From contig NC_018681.1 of the NCBI RefSeq assembly GCF_000250675.2, forward strand, positions 1,302,001 through 1,366,000: DNA of 64,000 bases, given 5' to 3'. Made by a program: the position numbers and the translations under genes. The DNA comes from Nocardia brasiliensis ATCC 700358 (GTDB taxonomy: Bacteria; Actinomycetota; Actinomycetes; Mycobacteriales; Mycobacteriaceae). Shown here in pieces: positions 7,649-16,153 of this stretch. Below the pieces are notes generated by a model. That model was not told the origin of the DNA. It did no database searches and worked only from the letters and a program-made list of their open reading frames with translations. The number at the start of each line of letters is the position of its first letter. Position 1 is the first letter of the stretch.

Positions 7649-10600
7649 CGTGCGTGCCTTCTTTTGTTGAAGTTGTCCTGCACGGCGCCGCGGGCAATGG
7701 CGACCGCCGCGCGCTCGCGGTCGGAGTCACCACCGAAGAGTCGATTGCAGCTCATGTGCATCAGGCTGCCGACGAGCCGTTGGTGCCGGATCCCGGGGTC
7801 CGGCAATACTGCGCGCAGTTCGCGGACGGCGGTGTCGCGGGCGTGGAGGACGTCCAGCGCAGCCGCACCGTACGGGTCGGCGCGCAGTCCGTCCCACCCG
7901 CCGTGCGGGTCGACGAGCCGCCGCCAGTTCTGTGCGTCCACCCGGTAGGCCGCAGGCAGCTCGGCTCGTGCACCGGTCATCGACAGCCAGGCGAAGGCCG
8001 CGTCGGTTTCCCGCCGGTTGTCCTGCGCCGGGTTCGACTCGGGCAGACCGTAGGCGGCGGCGAGCGCCGCGACGGAGACCGCGGCGAAGGTGTCCAGTGT
8101 GTGCGGGCACGAGGGATCGTCCACCAGCTCGAGAAATCGGATCGCCGCGCGACTGTCCGCTTCGAACACGCGCTCGGCCATCGTCATGGTCGCCACACCG
8201 CCGTACCGTTCCAGTTCGGCCTCGTAGGGTTCGATACGGTGCGTTCTGATCAGCCCCTCGTGCTGCCATTGCTCGAGTCGACGTCCGAGTGACGACGCGG
8301 CCGCACCCCACAGATCCGCGGCCGTGCCGTGGCATCGAATCCGCAGATGCGGCCCGTTCGGCCCGGTGTACCGAATGAAGAACCAACGGTCGCAACCGTT
8401 TTCCTGAGCCCGCTCGACCAGGCCGGGCAGGTGCACACGGAGGAACTCGCTCTGCTCCGCCACCGGGAGATACAACTCGAGCGAGAGCCAGTCGCTGCCG
8501 AGCCCGGCCGCTGTCCGTTCCACCCCGAGGCGGCCACCGTGCGGCGAGCGGGCCGGGCGAGTGTCGCGCCGTGACAACGGCACGACGATCTCCATCGCGT
8601 GCCCGTCGATACCGTCGGAATACTCGTCGTCCCCGGGTAACTCGTGCGCGACGAGGCCGGGGTCCTTGCGCAGTTCGTCCCACAGCAGTTCCAGATGGGC
8701 GGGATCGGTCAGGTCGAACAGCAACCGCTGATCCATCTGGACGGTCAGGATCCGTTCGGGCACCCGCCACTCGCGCCGCCAGGCCGCGACCGCGGCCGCG
8801 AAGTCAGGTTCGGCCACGCCGAGGAGCGTGTCCATCCGCCACACCGCCGGAGCCAGCACGAAACGACCGTGCCTGATCCGCGGCACGAAAGGCAGTTCGG
8901 TCAGCCCGGCCCAGGTCCATGGCTCCCACAGTCGTTGTCCCTCCAACCCGATCTCCCACAGCAGTCGGGCGGCGTTGGGCGCCTGGGTCATCGGGCTGAT
9001 CATGTTGTTCAGCACCGGAACGATCTCCCGGCCGGTCGGCAGATGTACCGCGCACAACCGCTCCGTCGTCGCACCGACGGCTACCTCGGCGAGGGGGATC
9101 TCATCGGTGCCGCGGGCGGCGGGCAGTCCGACGCTGATCCGGGCTCCGCTGTGCACCGCACAGTGGGCGAGGTTCGCCGCTTTGCCGGAACGTGTCATGA
9201 AGGACAGGTCGACGCGCATCGCGCCGTCCACGTGGACCGGAATCGCCGCGGACTCCGCCGCGAGCTCGGCCCGAATCTCCGCCGGCAGCAGGTCGGCGAA
9301 TCGGGCGAGTGTCGCCCCCGCATGGTGTGAGCCCGGGCTGGGTGCCAGCACGATCCGGAAGTCCCCGGCGGACAGCGCGTCCAGCGACGCCGCGATGACG
9401 TGGAAGGTGATCTCGCAGGAGTTCGGCGCGTCCGCGTCGCCGTCGTTCGCGCCGATCAGGTCGTTCAGCGTCGCGTCGGTCAGCTCGACCTCGCGCAGGC
9501 CGTCGCGTAGTGCGATACCGACCAGGTTGTGCAGCAGTCGAATTCGGGCCGGCTCGCGACCGATCGCCGGATCCGGCTTCGTCTCTTGGCTTTCCGGCCA
9601 GATGTACCCGGCGGGTGCGCCCATGCCACGCGTGGCGTCGAGCAGCTCGCCGACGCGGACCAGCCGATCGGTACCGTAGCGCTCGAGGAACTTCGCGTGA
9701 TAGTCGCGCAGTGCGACGAGGCCAAGTTTGTCTGCCGACATCCGCCACATCAACTCGGCCGCACGCTCGACCTCGGCGCGCACCTCGAGCGGTAGCTGGA
9801 CGTCGATATCCACCGCCGAGTCGATGTGCAGCGGTGTGTCGTAAGAGTGCAGGCGGTCCGCCTGCGCTGCGGTCTCGATCAACCGCGCGGTCCCGGGCCC
9901 CAGGGGCAGTAGATCACTCGATCGCCTGCGGTCATCGATTTCACGCAGTGCGCGCAGCGTCGCCGCGATCGGTGTGGCCGGATCCTCGATGGACGCGAGG
10001 ACGTCGATCACGTGGCCGAGCGGGTCGCCGCCGTCCAGCGGTGGCCGCAACTCGGTGAGCAAGAATTCCTGCTCGACCAAGACCCGTAGCACCTCGGCAA
10101 CGCGGCGCGGCGGGGCGCCGAAACGTGCCGCGATCGTTGCCGTGAGTTCGTCGATCGAGACCATCCGCTCGGCGGCGCGCAGCGCGGCCTGGACCACCGG
10201 CGAGTTCCGTAGCGACACCACCGCCCTGGTCTGCCCGTCGAGCGGTGCGCCGAGCGGTGACGGGCAGTCGAGCACCACCCGATCGCCCCGACCGGACAGC
10301 GCCGGGTGGGCCAGCACCCGTAGTCCGGGTAGCAGCTCCGGCCTGCTCTGCAACTGCTGCACGACACCGAGCAGCCATTGCATGTCTGCATGTGTCCTGG
10401 TGCGGTGGCGGGTGCCGCGGTCGAGCTTCGCCGAGAAATCGAATCGGCCACCCGTCACGCCGGAGAAGACGCCGAACGGCGTAGGGCGCATCCGCGTTCT
10501 GATGTCGTAGCGGAGTACCGCGAGCGCGGCGCGGCGCAACTGTGTCGCTTTGATGCCGCGGTGTTCGCCACGGTGGACGCGGTCGAGCAGGTTGCCGAGA

Positions 10601-10761
10601 CTCGGGCTGGCGAGCGTGATCGCGGTGCGCAGCGTGCTGTCGGCCGCGGCGGCGCGCACGATGCCGAGGTGGCCGCCCCCGGTCGGTATGCCGGGGCGGC
10701 CGAGCGCCAGCGGAGCGCGGAGCATGAAGACATCCCAGGCACGGAAGATCGAATCCGACAC
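7645..10761 (-). CDS. lanB: Class I lanthipeptide dehydratase LanB
   Basis: This is a 1038-residue full-length LanB. The N-terminal two thirds match the glutamylation domain (Lant_dehydr_N; RTRMRPTPFGVFSGV near residue 90 is a typical conserved segment). The last third, from about residue 760 (DWLSLELYLP, later RYTGPNGPHLRIR), matches the elimination or SpaB_C/thiopeptide-type domain. LanB glutamylates Ser and Thr of the precursor using glutamyl-tRNA and eliminates glutamate to give Dha and Dhb. The GTG at 10761 is chosen because AAAGGA lies 9 bases upstream. Upstream in-frame ATGs run into the lanA-lanB hairpin and are rejected. Both domains on one chain indicate a lantibiotic-type rather than a split thiopeptide-type enzyme. 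Confidence 0.93.
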   Translation of the reverse strand: MSDSIFRAWDVFMLRAPLALGRPGIPTGGGHLGIVRAAAADSTLRTAITLASPSLGNLLDRVHRGEHRGIKATQLRRAALAVLRYDIRTRMRPTPFGVFSGVTGGRFDFSAKLDRGTRHRTRTHADMQWLLGVVQQLQSRPELLPGLRVLAHPALSGRGDRVVLDCPSPLGAPLDGQTRAVVSLRNSPVVQAALRAAERMVSIDELTATIAARFGAPPRRVAEVLRVLVEQEFLLTELRPPLDGGDPLGHVIDVLASIEDPATPIAATLRALREIDDRRRSSDLLPLGPGTARLIETAAQADRLHSYDTPLHIDSAVDIDVQLPLEVRAEVERAAELMWRMSADKLGLVALRDYHAKFLERYGTDRLVRVGELLDATRGMGAPAGYIWPESQETKPDPAIGREPARIRLLHNLVGIALRDGLREVELTDATLNDLIGANDGDADAPNSCEITFHVIAASLDALSAGDFRIVLAPSPGSHHAGATLARFADLLPAEIRAELAAESAAIPVHVDGAMRVDLSFMTRSGKAANLAHCAVHSGARISVGLPAARGTDEIPLAEVAVGATTERLCAVHLPTGREIVPVLNNMISPMTQAPNAARLLWEIGLEGQRLWEPWTWAGLTELPFVPRIRHGRFVLAPAVWRMDTLLGVAEPDFAAAVAAWRREWRVPERILTVQMDQRLLFDLTDPAHLELLWDELRKDPGLVAHELPGDDEYSDGIDGHAMEIVVPLSRRDTRPARSPHGGRLGVERTAAGLGSDWLSLELYLPVAEQSEFLRVHLPGLVERAQENGCDRWFFIRYTGPNGPHLRIRCHGTAADLWGAAASSLGRRLEQWQHEGLIRTHRIEPYEAELERYGGVATMTMAERVFEADSRAAIRFLELVDDPSCPHTLDTFAAVSVAALAAAYGLPESNPAQDNRRETDAAFAWLSMTGARAELPAAYRVDAQNWRRLVDPHGGWDGLRADPYGAAALDVLHARDTAVRELRAVLPDPGIRHQRLVGSLMHMSCNRLFGGDSDRERAAVAIARGAVQDNFNKRRHAR

Positions 10762-10799
10762 CAGCCCAAATCCTTTGCGATGGTCGACGACATGGGGCG

Positions 10800-10829
10800 C
10801 CCGGGCCGCGCGATGCGGCGCGGCCCGGG
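10800..10829 (-). terminator. Attenuating hairpin between lanA and lanB
   Basis: A perfect 12-bp inverted repeat, CCCGGGCCGCGC (10800-10811) and GCGCGGCCCGGG (10818-10829), with a 6-base loop lies just after the lanA stop and 39 bases before the lanB start. There is no U-run, so it is more likely a partial terminator or 3' stabiliser that lets much more lanA than lanBC mRNA accumulate, as is common for lanthipeptide precursors. Confidence 0.75.
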
Positions 10830-10837
10830 CCTGGTGA

Positions 10838-11014
10838 TCAACAGCAGTGGCTGCAGCCGCTGCCGCCACCCGAGCTGGTGCAGCCCGGGGTGCAGTACGA
10901 CCAGCTGTTGATCGCCGCGTTGCCCTGGATGTTGCCGACGCCGACGCGGATGTCGAGATCGAACAGATCGACTGTTTCGACGGTCTCCACCGGTTCCATG
11001 GTCACCGTGCTCAC
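10838..11014 (-). CDS. lanA: Lanthipeptide precursor, planosporicin/microbisporicin type
   Basis: This is a 58-residue precursor starting at GTG 11014, with AGAGGAGA 6-7 bases upstream. The leader (about residues 1-34) is acidic and contains LFDLDI (residues 18-23), the class I FNLD-type recognition box. The core starts INSWSYCTPGC (residues 35-45) and continues TSSGGGSGCSHCC (46-58): five Cys, with Ser or Thr at all positions that form rings A-E in microbisporicin and planosporicin. Core differences from planosporicin as I recall it are Asn for Thr2, Trp for Val4, Tyr for Trp6 and Ser for Glu14. The product is therefore predicted to be a lipid II-binding lantibiotic. Leader cleavage after Ala-Ala is inferred by analogy. 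No LanD is present in the window, so a C-terminal aminovinyl-cysteine is not expected. Confidence 0.95.
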   Translation of the reverse strand: MSTVTMEPVETVETVDLFDLDIRVGVGNIQGNAAINSWSYCTPGCTSSGGGSGCSHCC

Positions 11015-11224
11015 GGTGTTCTCCTCTTCTGTGGCACTGCCCGGCTGATCGAACGACCAGGCCGAGGGAGGCCCAGCGTTCCCACCGGGCCGGCCGGCCG
11101 GTGCTGTTCCCCCGGTAACGAGACAAGCACCGCACCCCACGCGGCGACAACGTCTCGACCGGTATCTGGCAGCGTCCGAGGCCGCTGCCAACTCTGCGCG
11201 GCGCGCCGAATTCCGATCCGGGTT

Positions 11225-11249
11225 GAACCGTTCGCCGCGCACCCGCTAC
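11225..11249 (+). promoter_or_regulatory. ECF sigma promoter of the sigma factor gene (GAACC-N15-GCTAC)
   Basis: GAACC at 11225-11229 and GCTAC at 11245-11249 are spaced by exactly 15 bases. The sigma gene GTG is at 11260, only 10 bases after the -10 block, so transcription would start at or within a base or two of the start codon. This fits autoregulation of the sigma factor and a leaderless mRNA. Confidence 0.85.
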
Positions 11250-11259
11250 ACACGACTGT

Positions 11260-11829
11260 GTGGACTCGGACGAAGCGTTGCTGGCCGCGGTGGCCAAGGG
11301 CGACCAGGCGTGCCTGCGTGTGCTCTACGACCGGCACGCGCCCGCGATGCTGCGGGTGGTGCGCCGGATGACCGCGCAGAGCGGGGTCGCGGAGGAGATC
11401 CTGCAGGAGACCTGGCTGGCCGTGTGGCGCTCGGCGGACAGTTTCCGCGGCGAATCCTCCGCGCGCGGCTGGCTGTTCGGTGTCGCCAAACGCCAAGCCC
11501 ACAACTACCTGCGTAAGTCGGTGCTCACAACAGTCGATCTCGACGAGACGCCGGAACTATCCGATCACGCGGGCACGGTGGAAGACATCGTGCTCGCCAA
11601 CGCCGCCCGCGGGGATCTCGCGGCCGGCATCCGCGACCTGCCGGAACATCTTCGCGACGTCCTGTTGCTGGTGCTGGTCGACGATCTGTCCTACCCGGAT
11701 GTCGCCACGGTGCTCGACATCCCCGTGGGTACGGTGAAGAGCCGAATGTCGCACGCGCGCAAGCGACTTGCGCAGACCCTGTCCGGCACCACCGCCGATC
11801 TGTCCATTCGCTACGGAGGCGAGCAATGA
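11260..11829 (+). CDS. ECF RNA polymerase sigma factor of the lanthipeptide cluster (MibX/PspX-like)
   Basis: This is a 189-residue ECF sigma factor. Region 2 covers about residues 20-85 (LYDRHAPAMLRVVRRM, then AEEILQETWLAVWRSADSF). Region 4 covers about 125-175 (LPEHLRDVLLLVLVDDLSYPDVATVLDIPVGTVKSRMSHARKRL, quoted here in part as DIPVGTVKSRMSHARKRL). It directs RNA polymerase to the GAACC-N15-GCTAC promoters of the cluster, including its own. No Shine-Dalgarno sequence precedes the GTG, consistent with a leaderless transcript. Its stop codon overlaps the start of the anti-sigma gene as ATGA, the usual pairing. Confidence 0.92.
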   Translation: MDSDEALLAAVAKGDQACLRVLYDRHAPAMLRVVRRMTAQSGVAEEILQETWLAVWRSADSFRGESSARGWLFGVAKRQAHNYLRKSVLTTVDLDETPELSDHAGTVEDIVLANAARGDLAAGIRDLPEHLRDVLLLVLVDDLSYPDVATVLDIPVGTVKSRMSHARKRLAQTLSGTTADLSIRYGGEQ

Positions 11830-12725
11830 CCAGCCCGAACACCGTGGGCCCACACCTCTCCGACGATCAACTGATCGGCGTGCCGGACGATGCCGCCAGA
11901 GCGCACCTGCGCGCCTGCTCGGAATGTCAGGCACACGCCCAGATTTGGCAGCAGATGGCAGTCGCGGCCCGCCAGGTTTCCGCCGACCTGGTGGGCACGG
12001 TTCGCACGCCCTCCTTCGATACGTTGCTCGGCGATGCGCTCGGAATGCCCTGGGCGACAACGAACGAAGCGGTGCGGCCGGGGTGGCGAGCCTCGCTGCT
12101 GCTGACGGCGACGCTGGCTCGGGCACAGCTACGGCTGCTGCCCCGGGCACTGGTTCTGCTGAGCGGGCTGGGCTTCGTGGGGTCGGTGCTGCTCGCTGTG
12201 CTGACGCGGCACAGCGGCGCCGCCGCACCGCTGTTCGGTCTCGCTGTGACCTTGCTCTTCCAGCTCGGCACGCTGGCAACCTGCATCCCGCGATCCGATC
12301 CACGGTTGGAGTTGTTCGCCACCGTGCCCATCGCGCCGGCGGCGGTGTTCGCGTGCCGGCTGATCGTGGTCCTCGCCGCCGATCTCGCGCTGGCACTGCT
12401 CGCCTCGCTGCTCGCCAGCGGTTTGGGTGCCTCCGCCGATTTCGGCGCGATGGTCGCGGGTTGGCTCGGGCCCGCGTTGCTCGCCTCCGCGGTCGGCGTC
12501 GCTGGTGCGGTCTGGCGTTCCCCGCCGGTGGGCGCCGCCGCGGGCGCGGTGATGTGGCTGCTCGGTGCGGCGGCCGCCGCGGACGCCGGACCGGCGCACC
12601 GCGTCGGCGCGTTGATCGCACCGCTGTGGTCTACCTCGGTGCTCACGCTGGCGGTCGCCGCGCTGCTGCTGGTCGCCGCCGCGGCCGGGATGAGCAGGCC
12701 GCGCTACCGCACCGTGGCCGGATGA
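11826..12725 (+). CDS. Membrane anti-sigma factor with zinc-finger motif (MibW/PspW-like)
   Basis: This is a 299-residue protein. Residues about 25-42 hold AHLRACSECQAH, the HxxxCxxC zinc anti-sigma (ZAS) signature. Six hydrophobic segments follow between about residues 110 and 292. ZAS proteins bind and inhibit the ECF sigma encoded beside them and release it upon a signal; in the microbisporicin and planosporicin systems the signal is thought to be the antibiotic or cell-wall stress. The six-TM body is far larger than the single TM of most ZAS proteins, which suggests direct sensing in the membrane. Its start overlaps the sigma gene stop by 4 bases. Confidence 0.88.
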   Translation: MTSPNTVGPHLSDDQLIGVPDDAARAHLRACSECQAHAQIWQQMAVAARQVSADLVGTVRTPSFDTLLGDALGMPWATTNEAVRPGWRASLLLTATLARAQLRLLPRALVLLSGLGFVGSVLLAVLTRHSGAAAPLFGLAVTLLFQLGTLATCIPRSDPRLELFATVPIAPAAVFACRLIVVLAADLALALLASLLASGLGASADFGAMVAGWLGPALLASAVGVAGAVWRSPPVGAAAGAVMWLLGAAAAADAGPAHRVGALIAPLWSTSVLTLAVAALLLVAAAAGMSRPRYRTVAG

Positions 12726-13351
12726 ACCGAATCGAGCGGCTCGGCTACGACACCGAGGTGAACCCGATCTGGCGGTACGAGATCCGGCGCTGCGGGCTCG
12801 GCGTGCTGGCGCCGACGCCCCTGGCGGGCGTCGTCATCGGCATCGCGCTGGTGGCTTTCGACGGCGCGATGATCCTGCGCACGGTCGCCCTCGAGGTCGT
12901 CCCGCTGACGGCCGGGCTGGTCACTGCGGCGGTGCTGGGCCGAGAGCGGATGCTCGAGTTGCACCTGACCGTGCGGACGCCGTACCCGCAGACCGTTGTG
13001 CGCCGCCTCGTCCTGGTCGGGGCATCGGTGTGCGGTGCGGTGGCGTCGATCGGCGCGCTCGGCTGGTCCGCGGCGGCCGTGGCCGCAGGACCTCTGCTGG
13101 TGAGTACGCCCGCGTTCGCCCTCGCGCTGATCAGTGTCGCGACCTTCGTCGTCGTCGCCTCGGGTTCCGCCGCGGGCGCCTCGGCGATCGTCGTGACCGT
13201 CTGGTCGGCGAAGCTGCTAGTTCTGGATCAGATCATGCGCGGCGTGTGGGCACAGGCCGCGGTCGCGGTGACGCTGGCGGCACTGTTCGCATGGGCCGCA
13301 GCGGTGCGGGTCGCGGACAGTGAGGCCCAGCTGCGTGAGGTGCGAGCATGA
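12722..13351 (+). CDS. Multi-spanning membrane protein, probable ABC transporter subunit
   Basis: This is a 209-residue protein with about six hydrophobic segments (near residues 28-45, 55-75, 95-118, 120-145, 150-170 and 175-195). The ATG at 12722 overlaps the anti-sigma stop as ATGA and its own stop overlaps the next gene in the same way. The N-terminal segment NPIWRYEIRRCGLGVL is typical of ABC-2 permease starts. Together with 13348-14127 and the 14145-15020 ATPase it likely forms a second transporter of the cluster, comparable in place to the mibYZ/pspYZ genes. Substrate unknown; immunity is a reasonable guess. Confidence 0.7.
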   Translation: MNRIERLGYDTEVNPIWRYEIRRCGLGVLAPTPLAGVVIGIALVAFDGAMILRTVALEVVPLTAGLVTAAVLGRERMLELHLTVRTPYPQTVVRRLVLVGASVCGAVASIGALGWSAAAVAAGPLLVSTPAFALALISVATFVVVASGSAAGASAIVVTVWSAKLLVLDQIMRGVWAQAAVAVTLAALFAWAAAVRVADSEAQLREVRA

Positions 13352-14127
13352 CGGGCCGCTCCTTCGGGGCGCTCGGGGCGACCATCCGCTACGAGGCGTT
13401 GCTCTCCTTCCGGCACCGCACGGTGTGGCTGTCGTTGCTGCCGTTGGTCGCGTTGATCATGGTGCTCGGGGAATTCCCGTACGGCCGGAATCGAACCGGC
13501 GATATCGCCGCCGTGGGCGAGACCGCATTGCTGATCAATTTCCTGGGCTCCCTCGGTATCGCCATCGTGCTCGCCGATCGGCTCGCCGGACAGCGGCGAC
13601 CAGGATTGCGTGAATTGTTCGGTGCCACACCAGCCGGTGGACTGGCCAGAACGGCAGGCCTGGTCCTGGGACCCTGGCTGATCGCCTCGGTGCCCGCGGC
13701 CGTGGTCCTGGTGAGCATGGGGGGATGGCTGGCGATCACCTCGGGTGGACCCGGACCGCTCGGCGCGGCGGTGATCGGTGTGCTCACCGTCGTGGCGCCC
13801 GGATCCTTGCTGCTGACCATGGTTGCGAACGTCGCGGCCCTGCTGCTGCCCAGCGCCGTCGCGCGTGTTCTCCTGGTGCCGTTCTGGTACTGGGCGACGC
13901 TGCTCACGCCACTGCTCCCGATCCCCACGCCGGCCCGGACCGTGTGGTCGCCGCTCGGCGATTACCAAGCGGCGCAATGGCTCGAGGTCGCACTGCCCGG
14001 GCGAACCGGCGGCTGGCTGTATCCGGCGGTGAGCGTTACGTCCTCGATTCTCGCCTGCGGGCTCACCCTCGCGGTGACGGCGCTCGCCTTTCTCATCGGC
14101 CACGCGATCACGACCAAGGGTCGTTGA
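13348..14127 (+). CDS. Multi-spanning membrane protein, probable ABC transporter permease
   Basis: This is a 259-residue protein with about six hydrophobic segments and an N-terminal cytosolic GATIRYEALLSFRHRTVW motif of the kind found before TM1 of ABC-2 permeases. A large loop around residues 85-100 is basic, and the C-terminal loop TVWSPLGDYQAAQWLEVALP precedes the final membrane helix. It overlaps its upstream neighbour by 4 bases and is followed after 17 bases by an ATPase gene. It is best read as the main permease of a second cluster transporter. Confidence 0.75.
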   Translation: MTGRSFGALGATIRYEALLSFRHRTVWLSLLPLVALIMVLGEFPYGRNRTGDIAAVGETALLINFLGSLGIAIVLADRLAGQRRPGLRELFGATPAGGLARTAGLVLGPWLIASVPAAVVLVSMGGWLAITSGGPGPLGAAVIGVLTVVAPGSLLLTMVANVAALLLPSAVARVLLVPFWYWATLLTPLLPIPTPARTVWSPLGDYQAAQWLEVALPGRTGGWLYPAVSVTSSILACGLTLAVTALAFLIGHAITTKGR

Positions 14128-14144
14128 GCCGGAATGGAGTTCGA

Positions 14145-15020
14145 ATGACGATCAACCTGCGCAAGCTCACCAAGGTCTACCGCGGGCGCACGGTCGCGCT
14201 CGACGAGATCGACCTGACCGTGACCGAGGGTATGACCGGCTTGCTCGGCACGAACGGCGCGGGCAAGACCACCCTCATCCGCATTCTGACCGGAACCATT
14301 CGCCCGACTTCGGGCACGGTTGCGGTCTGCGGACACGATATGGCGTCCGCCGCGGGACGGACCGCCGTCAAACGGCTACTCGGCTATCTGCCCCAGGAAC
14401 TCGCGCTCTATCCGGACCTCACCGGTCGCGAATTCCTCGACTATGTCGCATTGCTCAAGGGGATCGACGACAAGCGGCGCCGACGGTCGCAGATCGATAA
14501 CCTGCTGGACCGTGTCGGACTGGATGCCGTTGCCACCCAACGGATCGAGCGATACTCCGGCGGGATGAAGCGCCGGCTCGGCATCGCGCAGACGCTGCTG
14601 GGGGACCCGAAGCTGATCATCGTCGACGAGCCGACGGCGGGGCTCGATCCCGAGGAAAGGATCCGCTTCCGCACCTTGCTCGGCCAACTCGGTGGCGACC
14701 GCATCGTCGTCTTGTCCACCCATATCCTCGACGACGTCGCACACAGCTGCCCGAGGGCCGCCGTGCTGACCGAGGGCAGGATGGCCTATCACGGCACCAC
14801 CGGCGGTCTGGTCGCCCTGGCCGACGGTCAGACGCACGTGCTGCGTGCGGCGCACGAGCCGGTGGGCGATTTTACCGTCGTCAACGTGACCAGCACCGGC
14901 GACGGGGTGCACTATCGAGTGGTCGGTCCGGTACCGCCGCCCGAATCATGGCCGGTGGCACCGACTCTCGACGATGGCTACATCGCGTTGCTCCGTGCCG
15001 CCAGGGCCGGGACCCGCTGA
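14145..15020 (+). CDS. ABC transporter ATPase of the lanthipeptide cluster
   Basis: This is a 291-residue ATPase with Walker A GTNGAGKTT (residues about 35-43), Q-loop GYLPQELALYP, signature YSGGMKRRLGIA, Walker B LIIVDEPTAGLDP and switch His in LSTHILDD. The C-terminal 80 residues are an accessory domain. The ATG at 14145 has GGAG 9 bases upstream. It ends exactly where the convergent glycosyltransferase gene ends, with no spacer. It is the last gene of the sigma/anti-sigma/transporter operon and powers the two membrane proteins upstream. Confidence 0.88.
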   Translation: MTINLRKLTKVYRGRTVALDEIDLTVTEGMTGLLGTNGAGKTTLIRILTGTIRPTSGTVAVCGHDMASAAGRTAVKRLLGYLPQELALYPDLTGREFLDYVALLKGIDDKRRRRSQIDNLLDRVGLDAVATQRIERYSGGMKRRLGIAQTLLGDPKLIIVDEPTAGLDPEERIRFRTLLGQLGGDRIVVLSTHILDDVAHSCPRAAVLTEGRMAYHGTTGGLVALADGQTHVLRAAHEPVGDFTVVNVTSTGDGVHYRVVGPVPPPESWPVAPTLDDGYIALLRAARAGTR

Positions 15021-16112
15021 TCACGCCACTGCGGTCGCGTCGGCCAGCGCGCGAAGATACCTGTGCTGTGCGGGGAAGCGCTCGCGGACCACGGTGCCGA
15101 TCGCGCGTGCGTGCTCGCCGGTGGCGCACCACAGCGGCAGTAGTATCGCGTAGTGGTCGCCGATCGGTGCGTAATTCAATTCCTCTAGTAGGCAGGGCTT
15201 CTCGTGCTGCTCGAAGTATGCTTGCAGCTCGCCCGCGACGGTGTCGGGCCGTAGGCCCTCGGCCAGCCGATAGCGATCGGAGTCGGTAAGGCTGGTATAC
15301 CAGTGCGCCACCTCGGTGAGATGGATTGTGCGCAGGGCGTTTCGATGCTCCGGCGTCCCGATGGCCTCCAGTACCGCCTGCGCGGCGGACAGATTCGGGA
15401 CCCGCTGAAGCACTACCGCCTGTGGCGGCCGCAGGCCGTTGCGGCGCGTGCCCGGGCCGACGGTGAGGAGCGCGGTGCGCTCGGCGGAAATCGTGAAATC
15501 GTAGCCGTGCCTTGCCGTCCGGAACCATAGATCCCAGTCCTCATACCCGGCTCGCACGGTGGTCCAACCGCCGACCTCGGCCAGCAGCGTCCGCACGTGG
15601 CCGACACGGGACGGTTCGAACATCGCATGGGTGGTCTGTAGCTCCGGATGCCAGATCAGATCGGGGATCTGAGTGCGATCCAGCTCCGTGCCCGTTTCGT
15701 CGACTCGGCGGCAACCGGTGGCGGCGAAGGCGGCACCGCGGTCGAGCATTCCGAGCAGAGTCTCCAAATGCGTTGGTAGCCAGCGATCGTCATGGTCGAG
15801 ATAGGCCACCGCCGGGGCCGTCGCCGCCGCGGCACCGACGTTGCGTGGGCCGCCGGGGTGCCCGTACGGGCCGGTGCGCAGGAGCCGGATCCGCGGATCG
15901 CGATACGCGCGCACGATCTCGTCGGTGTCGTCGGTCGAGCCGTCCGACACGACCAGCAACGTCCAATCCGGCACAGTCTGCGCCAGCACGCTGTCGATCG
16001 TGGCCCGGATGGCCGCGGACCGGTTGAACGTCGGACACACGATGTCGATTCGAGACGACCGGGATGCGGACAACGACTCTCCATGGGGCGCGAAGGGATG
16101 TGCTCCGACCAT
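15021..16112 (-). CDS. Family 2 glycosyltransferase
   Basis: This is a 363-residue GT-A fold enzyme. The N-terminal domain has IDIVCPTFNRSAAIRATIDS (about residues 22-41), VVSDGSTDDTDEIV and AYLDHDDRWLP, where the DHD is the metal/nucleotide-sugar DxD motif, followed by EDWDLWFR at the usual acceptor-side position. The C-terminal 100 residues carry no clear domain. It lies between the second ABC transporter and the lipoprotein of the lanthipeptide cluster, divergent from the lipoprotein. A role in glycosylating the lanthipeptide is possible, since glycosylated lantibiotics such as NAI-112 exist, but nothing in the sequence proves it. A cell-surface role is the alternative. Confidence 0.82.
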   Translation of the reverse strand: MVGAHPFAPHGESLSASRSSRIDIVCPTFNRSAAIRATIDSVLAQTVPDWTLLVVSDGSTDDTDEIVRAYRDPRIRLLRTGPYGHPGGPRNVGAAAATAPAVAYLDHDDRWLPTHLETLLGMLDRGAAFAATGCRRVDETGTELDRTQIPDLIWHPELQTTHAMFEPSRVGHVRTLLAEVGGWTTVRAGYEDWDLWFRTARHGYDFTISAERTALLTVGPGTRRNGLRPPQAVVLQRVPNLSAAQAVLEAIGTPEHRNALRTIHLTEVAHWYTSLTDSDRYRLAEGLRPDTVAGELQAYFEQHEKPCLLEELNYAPIGDHYAILLPLWCATGEHARAIGTVVRERFPAQHRYLRALADATAVA

Positions 16113-16153
16113 ATCCGGCCGGAACTGCCAGCTCTGCTGACAGCCACGGTCGT

